NCBI RefSeq assembly: GCF_027943255.1
Contig: NC_072897.1
Coordinates: 43,002,044-43,066,043, forward strand
Direction: 5' to 3'
Source: Anastrepha obliqua
Lineage: Eukaryota > Arthropoda > Insecta > Diptera > Tephritidae
Length of the DNA: 64,000 nt
Shown one piece after another: positions 21,833 to 33,802 of this stretch. Each line of letters starts with the position of its first letter. Position 1 is the stretch's first letter. Made by a program: the position numbers and the translations under genes. The notes below the pieces were generated by a model. That model saw only the letters and a program-made list of their open reading frames with translations, made no database searches and had not been told where the DNA came from.

Positions 21833-21939
21833 ATGATATTCTGTAATTCAATTTGTAGAATCTGCCTCTGTGCAACCGCACAAGCATATGTCGTTTTCAA
21901 CGTAGATTCACCTATTCTAACTGTTCGTGATGGATACGG
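21833..21939 (+). pseudogene. env: env, 5' end (unit 2)
   Basis: Same signal-peptide-like leader and start of ectodomain as at 10214, again interrupted after TACGG by the long-TIR transposon. Confidence 0.6.
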
Positions 21940-24900
21940 CTGGATAACACTGGATCACAAATTTCAACTTTTTTTCTGCACCAGAGACGCCGTTATGAAA
22001 TCCCTATGTAAAATCACCGTCTGATTCCGAAAATCAAGGTTATTTTTTATTCTATGGTAACGTTTTTGAGATATTTACGAATTACCGTTATTTCAAAAAA
22101 AAAATTGGGCCCACTTAATCATATATATCTCGAAAACGAATTGAGCGATTCCAAAACCGTTTAAAGCTTTTAAAAGGTAATAAAATTTACTATAAAGTGT
22201 GTGTAAAACACTTTTTGCTAGGTCCTGCAGATTCAAAGATAACGAACTATCATAACGGATTTTTTTAATTTTTTTTGTAAAAATATAAAAAAATTTGTAC
22301 TTTGAGAGAAAGGATCTTTAAAACTTTTTATTTTTTCGTATATTTTTTACTTTCATTATAATTCTGTTTTATTACAAAGAAAAAATAAACTTTGATTAAA
22401 CAAAATCGATGAACTAATACAAAAGTTACAAGCATTCAAGTAAATATATCCATTTAATACTTAAGTACCCTACTGGTAATATGTGTTAGTATTCGCATAT
22501 CAGTTAGTTCAAGGGTTATTAGATACAAAAAATTGTTAGTGTCGTTATCTCAAACACAGATACATTTCAAGCAAGATCATATGTTTAAGGCAGGTAGTGT
22601 TTTCTGTGTATAACTAGGGAACCTTTTTGTATAGATATGCTTGCATTTTTAGTTGATCTATGTAAGTATAAATAATAGTACATGTGCCTCGTTCCTTCAT
22701 AATTTCTGAGAGGATCGCCGGACACTGTTCACTTTATAATTGCAGTGTATAATCCGTAATTTACTTAAAAATATAATATGAATAAAAGGGCGCGAGAGTT
22801 TGAGTGTAAAAATAATCCAGATATGTTCTGTTTCATCTGCGGGGAATTTATCGTTAAAAGGATGCGACGTGTGTTTTCAAATCCTTTGAAATTTGCATAC
22901 CATAAGTGTTATAGAATTGAGCCTAGAAACAATGAAAAACCATGGACACCGAATACTGTGTGGACCACATGTCGAGTCGAATTGATATTTTTAGAAACCG
23001 GAACCAAAAGGTACATCGTAAAAATTAGAAGTTTGCTCTCTTTTAATGCATATCTGACTAATTTCTTAAACTATCTATTTAGGTGACATATGAAATTTAT
23101 TACACCAATGAAGTGGAAGGAACCAACTTGCCATTCAACGGACTGCTATATTTGTTCTACAAAAGTATTTGGGGTTGGAAAGTTAAGAAAAGTAACCTAT
23201 GCGAGCGTATCTACAGTGTCATTGCCAGAACTATATTCAACGGAAGCTACATTGCCAGAATCAAATTTAACTTTAGTTCCGGCTCCAGTTTCATTGGTCA
23301 ACAGCAGTATCTGATTACGCGGCATCATGTTGTACTGAATTGCAAACGGAAAACGAAAGAAGCCCTTTGTCACAAGCACAACTCAATGATTGGATAAGGG
23401 ATTTGGAATTGTCAAAAGAAAAGGCCGAACTACACGCCTCTCGTATGCAACAATTTAAATTTGTTTCATCCGATGTTAAGGTAACATATTATAGGACCCG
23501 TCACGAACAATTCTCCCAGTACTATACGAAGAAGGACAGTGTCTGTTATTGCAACATTGCTGGTCTATTTAAACAGTTTGGTGAACCATATGATTCAAAA
23601 GAGTGGCGATTGTTCATAGACGGCAATAAATTAAGTTCAAAGGCCGCATTATTGCATATTGTCAAGGCTTTGGACAAAGAAGTCGAAGCTTTTCATTATT
23701 TGAAAACAATCTTTCCACAGATTTCAGAAGCAAAAATAAAGGAAGGGATTTTTGTGGGGCCGCAAATAAGGAAAATAATGGCCAATACCCATTTCAAAGA
23801 ACTATTGTCACCAGTGGAGGCAGCGGCGTGGGACTCTTTTGAAAAGGTCGTTACTTCTTTTTTAGGCAAATACAAAAGTCCTAACTTCGAGCTGATAGTG
23901 AACGATTTAATCAAAAACTATGCGGAAATGGGTAAATAAAAAACACATATGAGACCGTTTTCTCAGTTAACTTTAAAACTAAGCAAAAAATTTGAAAGCA
24001 AATTTTTAAATTTACATGAGAATATATAGTCCTTAATCTGAATTTATTGCCGTGCTCCGAACAAACAAGGACGACCAAAATTTGTTCTGAATTGGAAGAT
24101 TTATCCAGCCTAAGAGAATTATATGCTAATGTGTCACTTATATATTTATCTAATTCCCTTTTTAATTTTCTTTCAGGAGTAAATATGTCTTTAAAAATTC
24201 ATTTTCTGCACTCCCATTTAAATTTTTTCCCGCAAAATCTTGGCGACGAAAGTGACGAGCATGGCGAAAGGTTGCGCCAGCAAATGAAAATGATTGAAAG
24301 TCGGTATCAAGGATTCTGGGATGTCGCTATGATGGGTGACTACTGTTGGTTTCTCATAAGAGAAACCGACCCTTATATAAATAAGCGTCAAAACAAGACA
24401 CATAACTTTTTCAATTATAAAATAAGATCATAGAGTTAAGACAGAATCATATGTACATATGCTATTATTTGTAGGGTACTTAAGTTTTACTATATGGATA
24501 TATTTACTTGAATGCTTGTAACTTTTGTATTAGTTCATCGATTTTGTTTAATCAAAGTTTATTTTTTTTGTAATAAAACAGAGCTTAGAGTGAAAACAAA
24601 AAATATACGAAAAAATAAAAAGTTTTAAAGATCCTTTCTCTCAAAATACAAATTTTTGTATAATATATGTTCACAAAAAAAAATTAAAAAATCCGTTATG
24701 ATAGTTCGTTATCTTTGAATCTGCAGGGCCTAGCAAAAAGCGTTTTACTTACAGTTTATAGCAAATTTTATTACCTTTTAAAAGCTTTAAACGGTTTTGG
24801 AACCGCTCAATTCGTTTTCGAGATATATATGATTAAGTGGACCCAACTTTTTTTTTTTTGAAATAACGGTAATTCGTAAATATCTCAAAAACGTTACCAT

Positions 24901-25002
24901 AGAATAAAAAATAACCTTGATTTTCGGAATCAGACGGTGATTCTACATAGGAATTTCATAACGGCGTCTCTGGTGCATTTTGGCTGTAAACCAGTGTTAT
25001 CA
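21940..25002 (+). mobile_element. Long-TIR, Sola-like transposon, unit 2
   Basis: Same boundaries (ACGG at 21936-21939 and 25003-25006) and the same internal deletion as in unit 1. Inverted repeats are about 21940-22474 and 24471-25002. Confidence 0.8.
22778..24433 (+). pseudogene. Long-TIR transposase (unit 2)
   Basis: Copy of the unit 1 gene. The first exon reads FICGEF in the Cys-rich region (FICEEF in unit 1, so unit 2 probably keeps the ancestral Gly). The codon after intron 1 is TGA. The interior block 23340-23939 and last exon (about 24177-24433) are as in unit 1, with the same missing catalytic segment. Confidence 0.75.
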
Positions 25003-25901
25003 ACGGACACTTCAAACTGGTCCACATCATCGTAGCGCATTAACTACGAGAAAATTGTAAATCGGTTACAATACCAAACTGCCAGCTTGAATGGGACCAA
25101 TTCAATCACAGAAGTCCTCTACTATGTATCAGTTACAAAAAGTTCGAACTCAACTTGAAGAGCTGAAGGGACCTGCAGCCAAAAGACCGAAGCGTTCAAT
25201 TAACTGGATTGGGTCAGCTTGGAAGTGGATTGCTGGCTCACCTGATGCTTTAGACTGGGACGAAGTCCTGCGGAGCCAAAACGAATTAATAGTCAACAAT
25301 AACCAACAGTATAAGGTAAACTCTTAAATTTTTACAAAAACTGAAGAGGTTGCGAATGGTATTGCAACGGCCACGAATGCCATCCTTGGACGTACCCACC
25401 AGGCTAAGGTTTCACAGGAGATTCAGCACAAATTGATGATTCTCAAGGATGACGTCAGTGAACTCGTACGGGCATGTCAAATGGCCAAAGCAGGCGTAGT
25501 GGACAGCAACCTTTTGAACAAGGAGGAAATAAATAGTCTAATAAGCGAATTTGAAGTCCTTCCGTACAGTTACGTCGTTGAAGCCATCGAATATAGCGAA
25601 TCAATCTACTCGAATGGCACTCTTCTCCTTTACGTGCTGTCAATGCCGAAGGTGGATCAAACGGGGTCTAATCACTTGATCACACGATCTGTTTTGAAAG
25701 ATGGTCATCGAGTTGATCTAAAGTAAAAGACGATACTGATGAATAAGCTACTGACATACGGTATAAAAATAGCTGTCTCCACCTAGCCGCAGCCATGATA
25801 TGCAAACAGGAAGCCCTAGATTTGTTGACCGAAGAGGAATGTCTACCACGTCTCCTAAAGGGTGGACAAACCAGTTGCCGCTACGAGATTAGAGGGGGAA
25901 G
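25003..25901 (+). pseudogene. env: env remainder (unit 2)
   Basis: Frames 25091-25327 (RPKRS site and the WIGSAWKWIAGSPD block), 25433-25726 and 25795-25901 as in unit 1, with the same stops and the same missing membrane anchor. It ends at the polypurine tract before 25902. Confidence 0.75.
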
Positions 25902-26265
25902 AGTTAACACGCTGCAGTCGCATTTGCAGCGACGCTCTCACGGCTGCGCGCTACACGTGCTGCAGTGTCAGCATATTTGTATTTCATAATTACCTGCAAT
26001 AGAACATTCCCACGATCGGTTGCAACACACATCATCAAAATGTTACGCATTGCATAAGTGGCCAAGCCATCGATCCGGCAATCCGACACCCTTGCCAAGG
26101 CCATGGGCAATAGCGTACACATTAGAATATAACGGTGTCAGCACTAATCATTTCACAAGATTGTGAAATGATACTGTTACGAACGACTTCATATTGTACC
26201 TGTGGGAAGTCAAGGCAAAGGTTGGTCTCAGACGTATTACCCAACAACTGCGTTGTCGCTATTTA
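25902..26265 (+). repeat. Shared LTR between units 2 and 3
   Basis: Same hybrid, 3'-truncated LTR as 14286-14649, joined to gag at the same point. Confidence 0.85.
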
Positions 26266-26693
26266 TACGTGGACTGAATGGAGAGCTTGCCAAAATGCTC
26301 CTTATTCAACGTCCTAAAACTCTGCCAGAGGCATATTCGGCATGTCTTGAAATCCAAAACACGAATTTCAGAAACTTTACAATTCACAGTGCACGTTCAA
26401 ATGATCGTATTGTTGCACCGGTGAATACCATTCCTAGCCGGTTGCATGGTTTTAAGGCCGACAGAACACCTCCTATTCCACCGAGGACAACTTGGCGTCC
26501 TCAAGATCGCCGAACACACTTCGACAAACATGATCGCCAGGTTACCCCAAAGAGAGATCAACCATCCACTTCACAGCCACTGGCTGAGAAGATGGACGTA
26601 GACCAATCCGTGCAAAGCAAACGAGTTAATTATATAAATAGACCAAATCCATTCAAACGCAGTGCTAACGCCGATATCTTTCCCCGAAAGTAA
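26266..26693 (+). pseudogene. gag C-terminal remnant, unit 3
   Basis: Translated frame 26202-26693 gives the same protein as units 1 and 2, including the LTR-derived start. Confidence 0.7.
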
Positions 26694-26739
26694 CAGAAGA
26701 AGAGGATTTTCTGTCCAGCGGCCATCTAGCATACCATAC

Positions 26740-29470
26740 TTAACCCTCTAACCGTTTAGACCGTCTGCAGACGGTCAATAATTTTTTGCCAACAACTACG
26801 CCTTAAATATTATTTTAGAATAAAAAACCATTACTCCGCACTGTTGTGAGTATGCTTTTTATGAAGTGAAGCTAACAATCTCAGTTTTCTCTCTATTTTG
26901 AGCGCACACGCTAGTGGAGTGCCGCAGGTCAGTGTGATAAGTGAAATAAATTATTTTGAAAACTGGTGAAGTTACGATTCGAAAGAAATTGCAATTTTTA
27001 CTTATGCTGATGCTTTAAAATTTTATGGTAAGCTTAAAATAATATATATTTTGATAATTTATCATGTTCCTTTGAGTAAGCCGAAGGTTATATGTTTTAT
27101 TCTAGCATTTTCTGATGACCGTCTGTAGACGGTCATAACGGTTAATGCGAAATTTTACGTATTCATACCAAATATGACTTTCATTTATATATCGGCTATT
27201 TTGTAACGTAATTTTTCAAGTAATGGACAAAATGAGAAAATGTAAGTTGTCTACGATGTCGGATGAGGAGATAGAAGCATATATGATGTCAGTTGATGAG
27301 CAACTCAACGATGATGGCTTCGATAGTGACGACGATATTTCTGACCCTGACTTTCAACCTGATGATTTCATTGAGGAGAATACCGAGGAGAGTACCGATA
27401 GGGCAATATTGGAGTGCTTAGATGAAATGGAGGAAGCTAACACAAGCTCTGCATTTTTGAATGTTTTGGATTTGTCTTTGAATGTCAGCTCTGTTGAACA
27501 AAGTATATCTGAAAACTCTGTACTTTCCTTTACATTGAATTTCGATTTAATTTTTAAGAGAAACTAGCCCCTACCACCTCGGCAGCAACACCTTTTAAAC
27601 CACCAAACCATCACCACGATCTCCACTTCCTGTGATTGAAATCGAGGGACCTTTGTCAATTCCATCTAACGGAGGATTTAGCTGCAAAACTGTGGGGGAA
27701 ATCGATATCAGATCGAAAGAATTTCAAAAAATTTGTTGGAAGAAAAAGTCATTACAACTTCACGTTAACGACATCGCATTTCGAGGCAATACATCTTTGC
27801 CAGCATTCATTAATAATTTAGAAACGCCATTCCAATTCTTCAAATACTTTTTTTCTTCGGAAATTGTCGACCTAATTGTTATGGAAACAAATCGTTTTGC
27901 ACATCAGGAAAATGTCAATACTTCGTTTTCAGCTACAGAAGCAGATATTCACAAATTTGTAGGAAATTTGTTGTATATATGGAGCAAAAACGCATTTGAG
28001 CCAATACGAAAAGCAATGTCTTGCAGGCAGTTTGAAAATATAAAGCGTTACTTATCATTTGCTGACAAAGAGCAACGCGCTGAAAGAGGAACTGCTGGTT
28101 ATGATCCGTTGTATCGTGTCAGATGTATTGCGGAAGTGTTTAATGAAAGGTTGGCTCTGTGCCAAAAACTGCACGCCTTTGTGTTGACGAACAAATCTGT
28201 GCAACTAAAACTAAGCATCATCTACGTCAATATATGCCGAATAAGCCACACAAGTGGGTATAAAACTGTCTGTTTTATGCGATACTTCTGGATATGCGTA
28301 TAGGTTTGAAGTATTTATCGGAGCGGGCGATAACACCGTTTTGCCAGAAGAACCGGACCTCGGTCCCACAGCAAACGTAGTAGTTCGCCTAAGCCAATCG
28401 ATCCCTGAATTTCAAAATCACATTTTGTATTTTGACAATTTTTATACCTCACTGCCTCTTTTAGTTTATCTGCGTGCAAAAAGAATTTTTTCTTTGGGAA
28501 CTATTCGCTCTAATCGAATTCCAAACTCAAAGTTGCCAAGTGAGAAAGACGAAGAATATTTAGTTTCGAGCAGGGGATATTCCGTTGAGTATGTTGGTGC
28601 AGCATATGGTGTGGACATATCAACAGTGACATGGAAGGATAACAGAGCAGTTCGACTTGCATCGACATATGTAGGGGTGATGCCGTTTTTGAAGACCAAC
28701 CCCACAGCAGTCTCAACGAAATTACCACGTTACGATCGTAAAAAAAAATCGTATATCGAAGTAGACTGCCCCCAAATAATAAAAGAGTACCTACAATACC
28801 CACCCATACCGTAACAAATGCATATATACTCTACCATCGCGTCAATCCAAGCGATAAAATTAATCTTCCAGACTTCCGCGAGAAAATCGCTTGTGGCCTT
28901 GGTTCTTTTTCGTTTCCAAAGAAAGTAGGGAGACCATCAACAACCTCCTGTCAGCCAACTACAAGCCAGGGAAAAAGGTGTGTCAGACCTATAGATGACA
29001 TTAGATTTGATAACACTGGACACATTCCCGCTATGTTTGATAAAAAAGGAAAAGGAGAAAGGAGATGCAAATATTGCAAACAGTCCGATACTCAAATATA
29101 TTGCTCGAAATGTGATATAAACTTGTGTTTGAAGCCTAACAAAAATTGCTTCAAGGAATTCCACTCGAAATAAATTTCATTAATAATCTTTTAATATGAT
29201 TTGTATTTTAAACCATTGCAATGTAGTATATTTTAACTTTAATTGAATTACTAAAATACATTGCTTACCAGATTTCATATTTGATTTGTTTTGTCTCAAA
29301 CCGTTTTGACCGTCTACAGACGGTCAAACTTTTTTCCTCTCTAATTTCCTCATTTCGGGAATTTTATTGATCTGCAGTATTACAACATTATTCAGACTGC
29401 TAAATTCACCGGAAAATGAAATTCGTATGCATTTTAAATCGGTATTTAAAAAAAACTGTTAGAGGGTTAA
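26740..29470 (+). mobile_element. piggyBac copy, unit 3
   Basis: TTAA at 26740-26743 and 29467-29470, with the same terminal repeats and palindromes (first at 26759-26776). Confidence 0.95.
27223..29173 (+). pseudogene. piggyBac transposase, frameshifted (unit 3)
   Basis: Pieces 27223-27567, 27632-28303, 28254-28814 and a cysteine-rich end to 29173. Shares the G loss and intact DNFYTS of unit 2, so units 2 and 3 are closer to each other than to unit 1. A Ser to Leu change in the EEYLVSSRGY segment is private. Confidence 0.9.
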
Positions 29471-32400
29471 AGTACAAACTTCCAGACGGCCGCGTCCTAG
29501 ACTTTCTAATTGACACTGGGGCGAATAAAAACTTTATTAAACCAATGGTAGCTAAGCATGAAAAACCAGTCCATAAAACCTTTAGTGTAAGATCCGCGGG
29601 TGGCTGTGTAGATATAAAGGGGAAGGTATTATTAAAATTTTTCAGTGACGTTGGCCTTAATGCCGATGTGACATTTTTTGTCATGCCTGGTTTGCAGACG
29701 TTTGACGGAATTATTGGGCACGATACGCTCAAGGACATTGGAGCGGTTGTCGATAGGAAGAACAGCCTTCTAATGGTTGATAAATATAAAACACCTCTGC
29801 ACGCTGGGGTATCCAGTGAGGTTAATTACGCAATTTCCAAAAACCTTGCACCAGAAACTGAAGAAAGAGTGAAGGGAATTATCAAAAAATTTAGCGAACT
29901 GATCTTACCTATAAATGGTAATGAATTGATAGATACCAGCGTCCGCGCAGAGATAAGGACATCGACAACCGACCCAATCTATAGCAAAAGCTATCCTTAT
30001 CCTTCGTCTATGAGGGAGGAATTGGATAGACAGGTAAATGAACTTCTCGAAGAAGGAGTTATCCGACCATCAAAAAGTCCCTATAACTCTCCAATTTGGG
30101 TGGTCCCGAAAAAGCCCAAGCCCGATGGGGGAAAACAATATCGCATGGTAATAGACTATAAAAGATCGAATGCAGTCACTATCGCTGATACCTAACCTAT
30201 TCCGGATATAAATGCAACACTTTGTAGTCTAGGCCAATCCAAGTATTTCACAACCATTGACTTAACGTCCGGTTTCCTTCAGATACCTATAAAGGACTCT
30301 GATATTCCCAAGACCACTTTCTCCACCATGAATGGTAAATACGAATTCCTGCGGCTTCCATTTGGGTTAAAAAATGTTCCTGCAATTTTCCAACGAATGA
30401 TCGACGATGTGCTCAAACAGTACATTGGCAAAATTTGCTATGTGTACATCGACGATATTATTGTATTCGGGAAAGACACCGATGATCACCTACAAAATGT
30501 GGAGAAAGTATTTTCAAGATTGCTTGAAGCTAACTTAAAGGTCAGCTTGAAGAAGACGTGTTTCCTCGAATCTGAGATGGAGTTCCTCGGCTATGTTATT
30601 ACACCCGAAGGTGTGCGCCCTGACCCAAAAAAGGTTGAAACAATGAGTTCAATCTTGCTTCCGGAAAATCGAAAGGACCTTAAAAGATTTCTCGGTATGA
30701 CCTCTTATTACCGCAAATTTATTCGGGACTACGCAAAGATATCAAAGCCTCTGACGAACATTACGCGTGGGGAAAATGCACAAATCAGTGCTAATGCATC
30801 GAAAAAGGTAGAAATAAAACTTGGTTGTGAAGCCTTACAGGCCTTTGAAGATTTAAAGAGACTACTGGCATCAGCTGATGTCCTCGCTTTCCCTGATTTT
30901 GAAAAACCCTTCAATTTGACAACTGACGCTTCGAATTATGCAATCGAGGCAGTTCTGTCACAGGGGGATATAGGGAAGAACAAACCAATCGCGTATATAT
31001 CCCGATCACTTAACAAGGCCGAGGAAAATTATGCCACTAACGAAAAAGAAATGCTTGCCATAGTGTGGGCACTTGATGATTTGAGGTGTTATTTGTACGG
31101 CGCAAAAAAATAAAGATATACACAGACCATCAACCGCTGACCTTTTCTATGAGCAATCGCAATTACAACGCGAAACTTAAGCGGTGGAAAGCTCGGATAG
31201 AGGAGTACAATTGTGAGTTGATTTATAAGCCAGGAAGGACGAATGTGGTCGCTGATGCACTCTCCCGTCTTAAGACGGAAGTGAACGCACTCACAGACTC
31301 AATCGTTGCTCAAGCGCCATGTACCGTAGCTGGTGCACCATCTGATACAGATACTGCATCGGAAGTTACGATGCATTCCGCCGAACAAGATAGTTCAGAC
31401 CTCATACCACACGTTGAGGCGCCAATAAACGTATTTAGGAACCAAATAATCTTCAGGCGGGTGGCGAGTTGCGAGTGCACAGAGGAGCCTTATAAAGGAT
31501 ACAGAAGATATTTTGTTACTATGCCACTGTTGAATGTTGAAGCTCTGTTACCTGCCCTCAGGAAATATCTCAACCCAAATGTCATAAATGGCATCAAAAT
31601 TCCAGAGGACGATCTTCGTTATTTGCAAGCTGCATACGTTGATAATTTTAGTAGGTACAAAGTAAGGATCACACAGCGCATGGTAGAAGACGTAACGATA
31701 GCAGACAGGATTTTCAATATAATAGAACAGCAGCACAAGCGCGCGCATCGGAACGCTCGTGAGAATAGGGAACAAATTCTTGAAAAATTTTATTTTCCAG
31801 CTATGTCTAAACAGATTAGGGAATATGTTCGTCAGTGTGACACATGTAAGTTGAATAAGTACGATAGGCATCCTTCAAAACCATATATGTATACAGCCAA
31901 GTCCTATTCCAAATTATCCCTGTGAAATCCTTCACATTGACATCTTTGAAATAGAAAAGCAAAAGTACTTGAGTTGTATCGACAAGTTTACTTAATTTGC
32001 TAAACTTTTTCCGATCCAAAACAAATCTTCCATCCATTTGCGAACGAAACTAACTGTTGCTTTACATTAATTTACAGTGCCACGGGCTCTGGTCATGGAT
32101 AACGAGCGCGGCTTCTTAACCCCGCTCGTGCTAAACTACATCAGGTCTCTAGGAATAGAAATATACCAAACGCCGACGCAGCGGAGTGAAGCCAACGGTC
32201 AGGTGGAGAGACTGCTGGGATAAATTATCAAGGATTGGCAAATTTTAGGGAACGAACTAATGAGGACATAAAGGCTCTTTTACTGCACGAACAAGAAAGC
32301 AGAAACCCGCCCCCCTCCCCCCCCCCCCCCCCCCGGAATTTTGACAGCGGTGATGAATTGTTCATCGCCAACAAGCAAATAAAAAGCAAACAAAAGCCGC

Positions 32401-32516
32401 TTTACAGGAAAGAGGCTATAGCCGAAAACAGAAATGTTACTATTGTCACAGAAAGTGGAAAAAAGTTCCACGAAACAGACATAAAAAAATGTCTAACAAG
32501 TAAAGGTATTGTCTAA
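29471..32516 (+). pseudogene. pol remnant, unit 3 (best preserved)
   Basis: One frame, 29416-30195, runs from the protease (LIDTGANKNFI) into RT up to the shared TAA. RT palm and RNase H are in 30328-31113, RNase H end and integrase zinc module (HKRAH, CDTC) in 31086-31925. The integrase core is broken as elsewhere. The tail 32235-32516 is open through an 18-C poly-proline stretch and IANKQIKSKQKPLYRKEA to TAA at 32514-32516. The shared TAA, the A-run frameshift and the broken integrase core still make it non-functional. Confidence 0.88.
32307..32334 (+). repeat. Poly-C tract in the integrase tail (unit 3)
   Basis: CCCGCCCCCCT plus 18 C, encoding a proline run in the open frame. It is 2 C longer than in unit 2 and is deleted from units 1 and 4. 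Confidence 0.85.
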
Positions 32517-33417
32517 ACAATACGAAATTAGCATTGGTCAGGAGGCAAAGAAAACTTATGCATAGCTCCCTAAGCCCCAGTGGTCTGGGTACAAATTAAA
32601 TTTTGTATTCGATCTGTCGCATTGATTCAACTACAGTTTCCTCGGCGGTCGAGGCGATATCAATCGAAGTGGTTCAATTCCTCCTTGGGACTATTGGCTT
32701 TAATTGTCGTGAAGCTACTCGTGCCATGAGTAGCCATTTGCAATTATAAACGCTCATGCCTAAAAGAGATTAACACGGGCCTTCCTTCAGCTGGGTTTAC
32801 GCCTGTGTCGCAATGCAAATCACGAAATAATGAAATAAAAGGTTAAATACCAAAACAAAAAATAAGAGAAAGTCTAATTCTCAACAGTACAAGCAAAATT
32901 CGCTTGTATATAAGCATAAACCTTAAAGTGTTCAATGAGCCAAAATAAAATGGAAAAATTTTAGTCTTATTAGAAGCAAGCAAAAAAAAAAACTTACTAA
33001 TATTTTCTAACAAAATCAATTATAACTAAAAAACTAACTGTCAGTAAATTCCATTGTTAACACCACTTCTGGGTCCTCACGAATTTCCGATAACCCTTAT
33101 CCTCCCGGACTACACTCACTAGTAATAGTATTAGAAATTTAAGACCTTATTACTAAGTTGAATTGTCATTGAATGGAAAACATATTTTTAAATTTAATAA
33201 CTGTATAACTCCAATAAATTTCAAGTAACTATAATTAAATTCAATATCAATTACATTTTGTTTAAGCGATATGTACATTTAAATTTCTCCTTGTCGTAAT
33301 TAAAAACAAAAAACATGTGAAATTTATTTAAGGAAAATATTAGTGTTGTAGGCTATGTTCAATATATAAAAACATATGCTCAATATATAAAACAGAAAAC
33401 TGTGTACGATATCCTAT
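32517..33417 (+). other. pol-env spacer, unit 3 (cut at 33417)
   Basis: Same as the other spacers up to ATATCCTAT, then breaks. Nothing else recognised. Confidence 0.4.
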
Positions 33418-33473
33418 CCAAGCGATAAAATTAATCTTCCAGACTTCCACGAGAAAATCGCTTGTGGCCTTTG
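33418..33473 (+). mobile_element. piggyBac scrap at the unit 3/4 deletion
   Basis: 56 bp matching the segment at about 17232-17287 inside the piggyBac transposase C-terminal region, with one or two changes. It is the trace of the unit 4 piggyBac left after a deletion that fused unit 3's spacer to unit 4. Confidence 0.75.
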
Positions 33474-33802
33474 TTTTTTTTTTTTTTTTGAAATTATATT
33501 TCTATTTATTTTATTTTATTTTATTTATTTGTTTGTTTATATAAAATAGTACATAGTAAGACTAAGGTCTTTTAGTAGTACTTCAACAATATTATAAACA
33601 ACTGGAATAGTTTTAACATACAAGTTTCTTAATCTAAAATTTCACACCAGTTCATTTACGAATTAATCCAATATATTAAACCAAACTATAATAATAAGAA
33701 GAAAAGAAGCAATAGGAAAAGAAAAGAAGGATTTAGAGAAGAAAGAACAAAAGTAGTAATTAGAGAATGTGGAGAGAAATTTAATGCCCTAATTGAATGC
33801 AA

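Larger units (their letters stand above)
14286..25901 (+). mobile_element. Array unit 2
   Basis: Same order as unit 1 without the hAT-like MITE. Private changes include a TAG at 18415-18417 where units 1 and 3 have CAG, a poly-C tract with a 16-C run, and AAAAAAAA in place of AAAAAAA beside the piggyBac right end (shared with unit 3). Confidence 0.9.
25902..33417 (+). mobile_element. Array unit 3 (truncated in the spacer)
   Basis: Same order as unit 2 up to the pol-env spacer, where it stops at 33417 and switches to a scrap of piggyBac sequence. It keeps the least damaged copy of the protease-RT frame and the integrase tail. Confidence 0.9.

Noticed and set aside
32235..32516. 93-codon proline-rich frame as an independent gene
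   Set aside because: It is the integrase C-terminal tail of unit 3, open only because of the poly-C length there.
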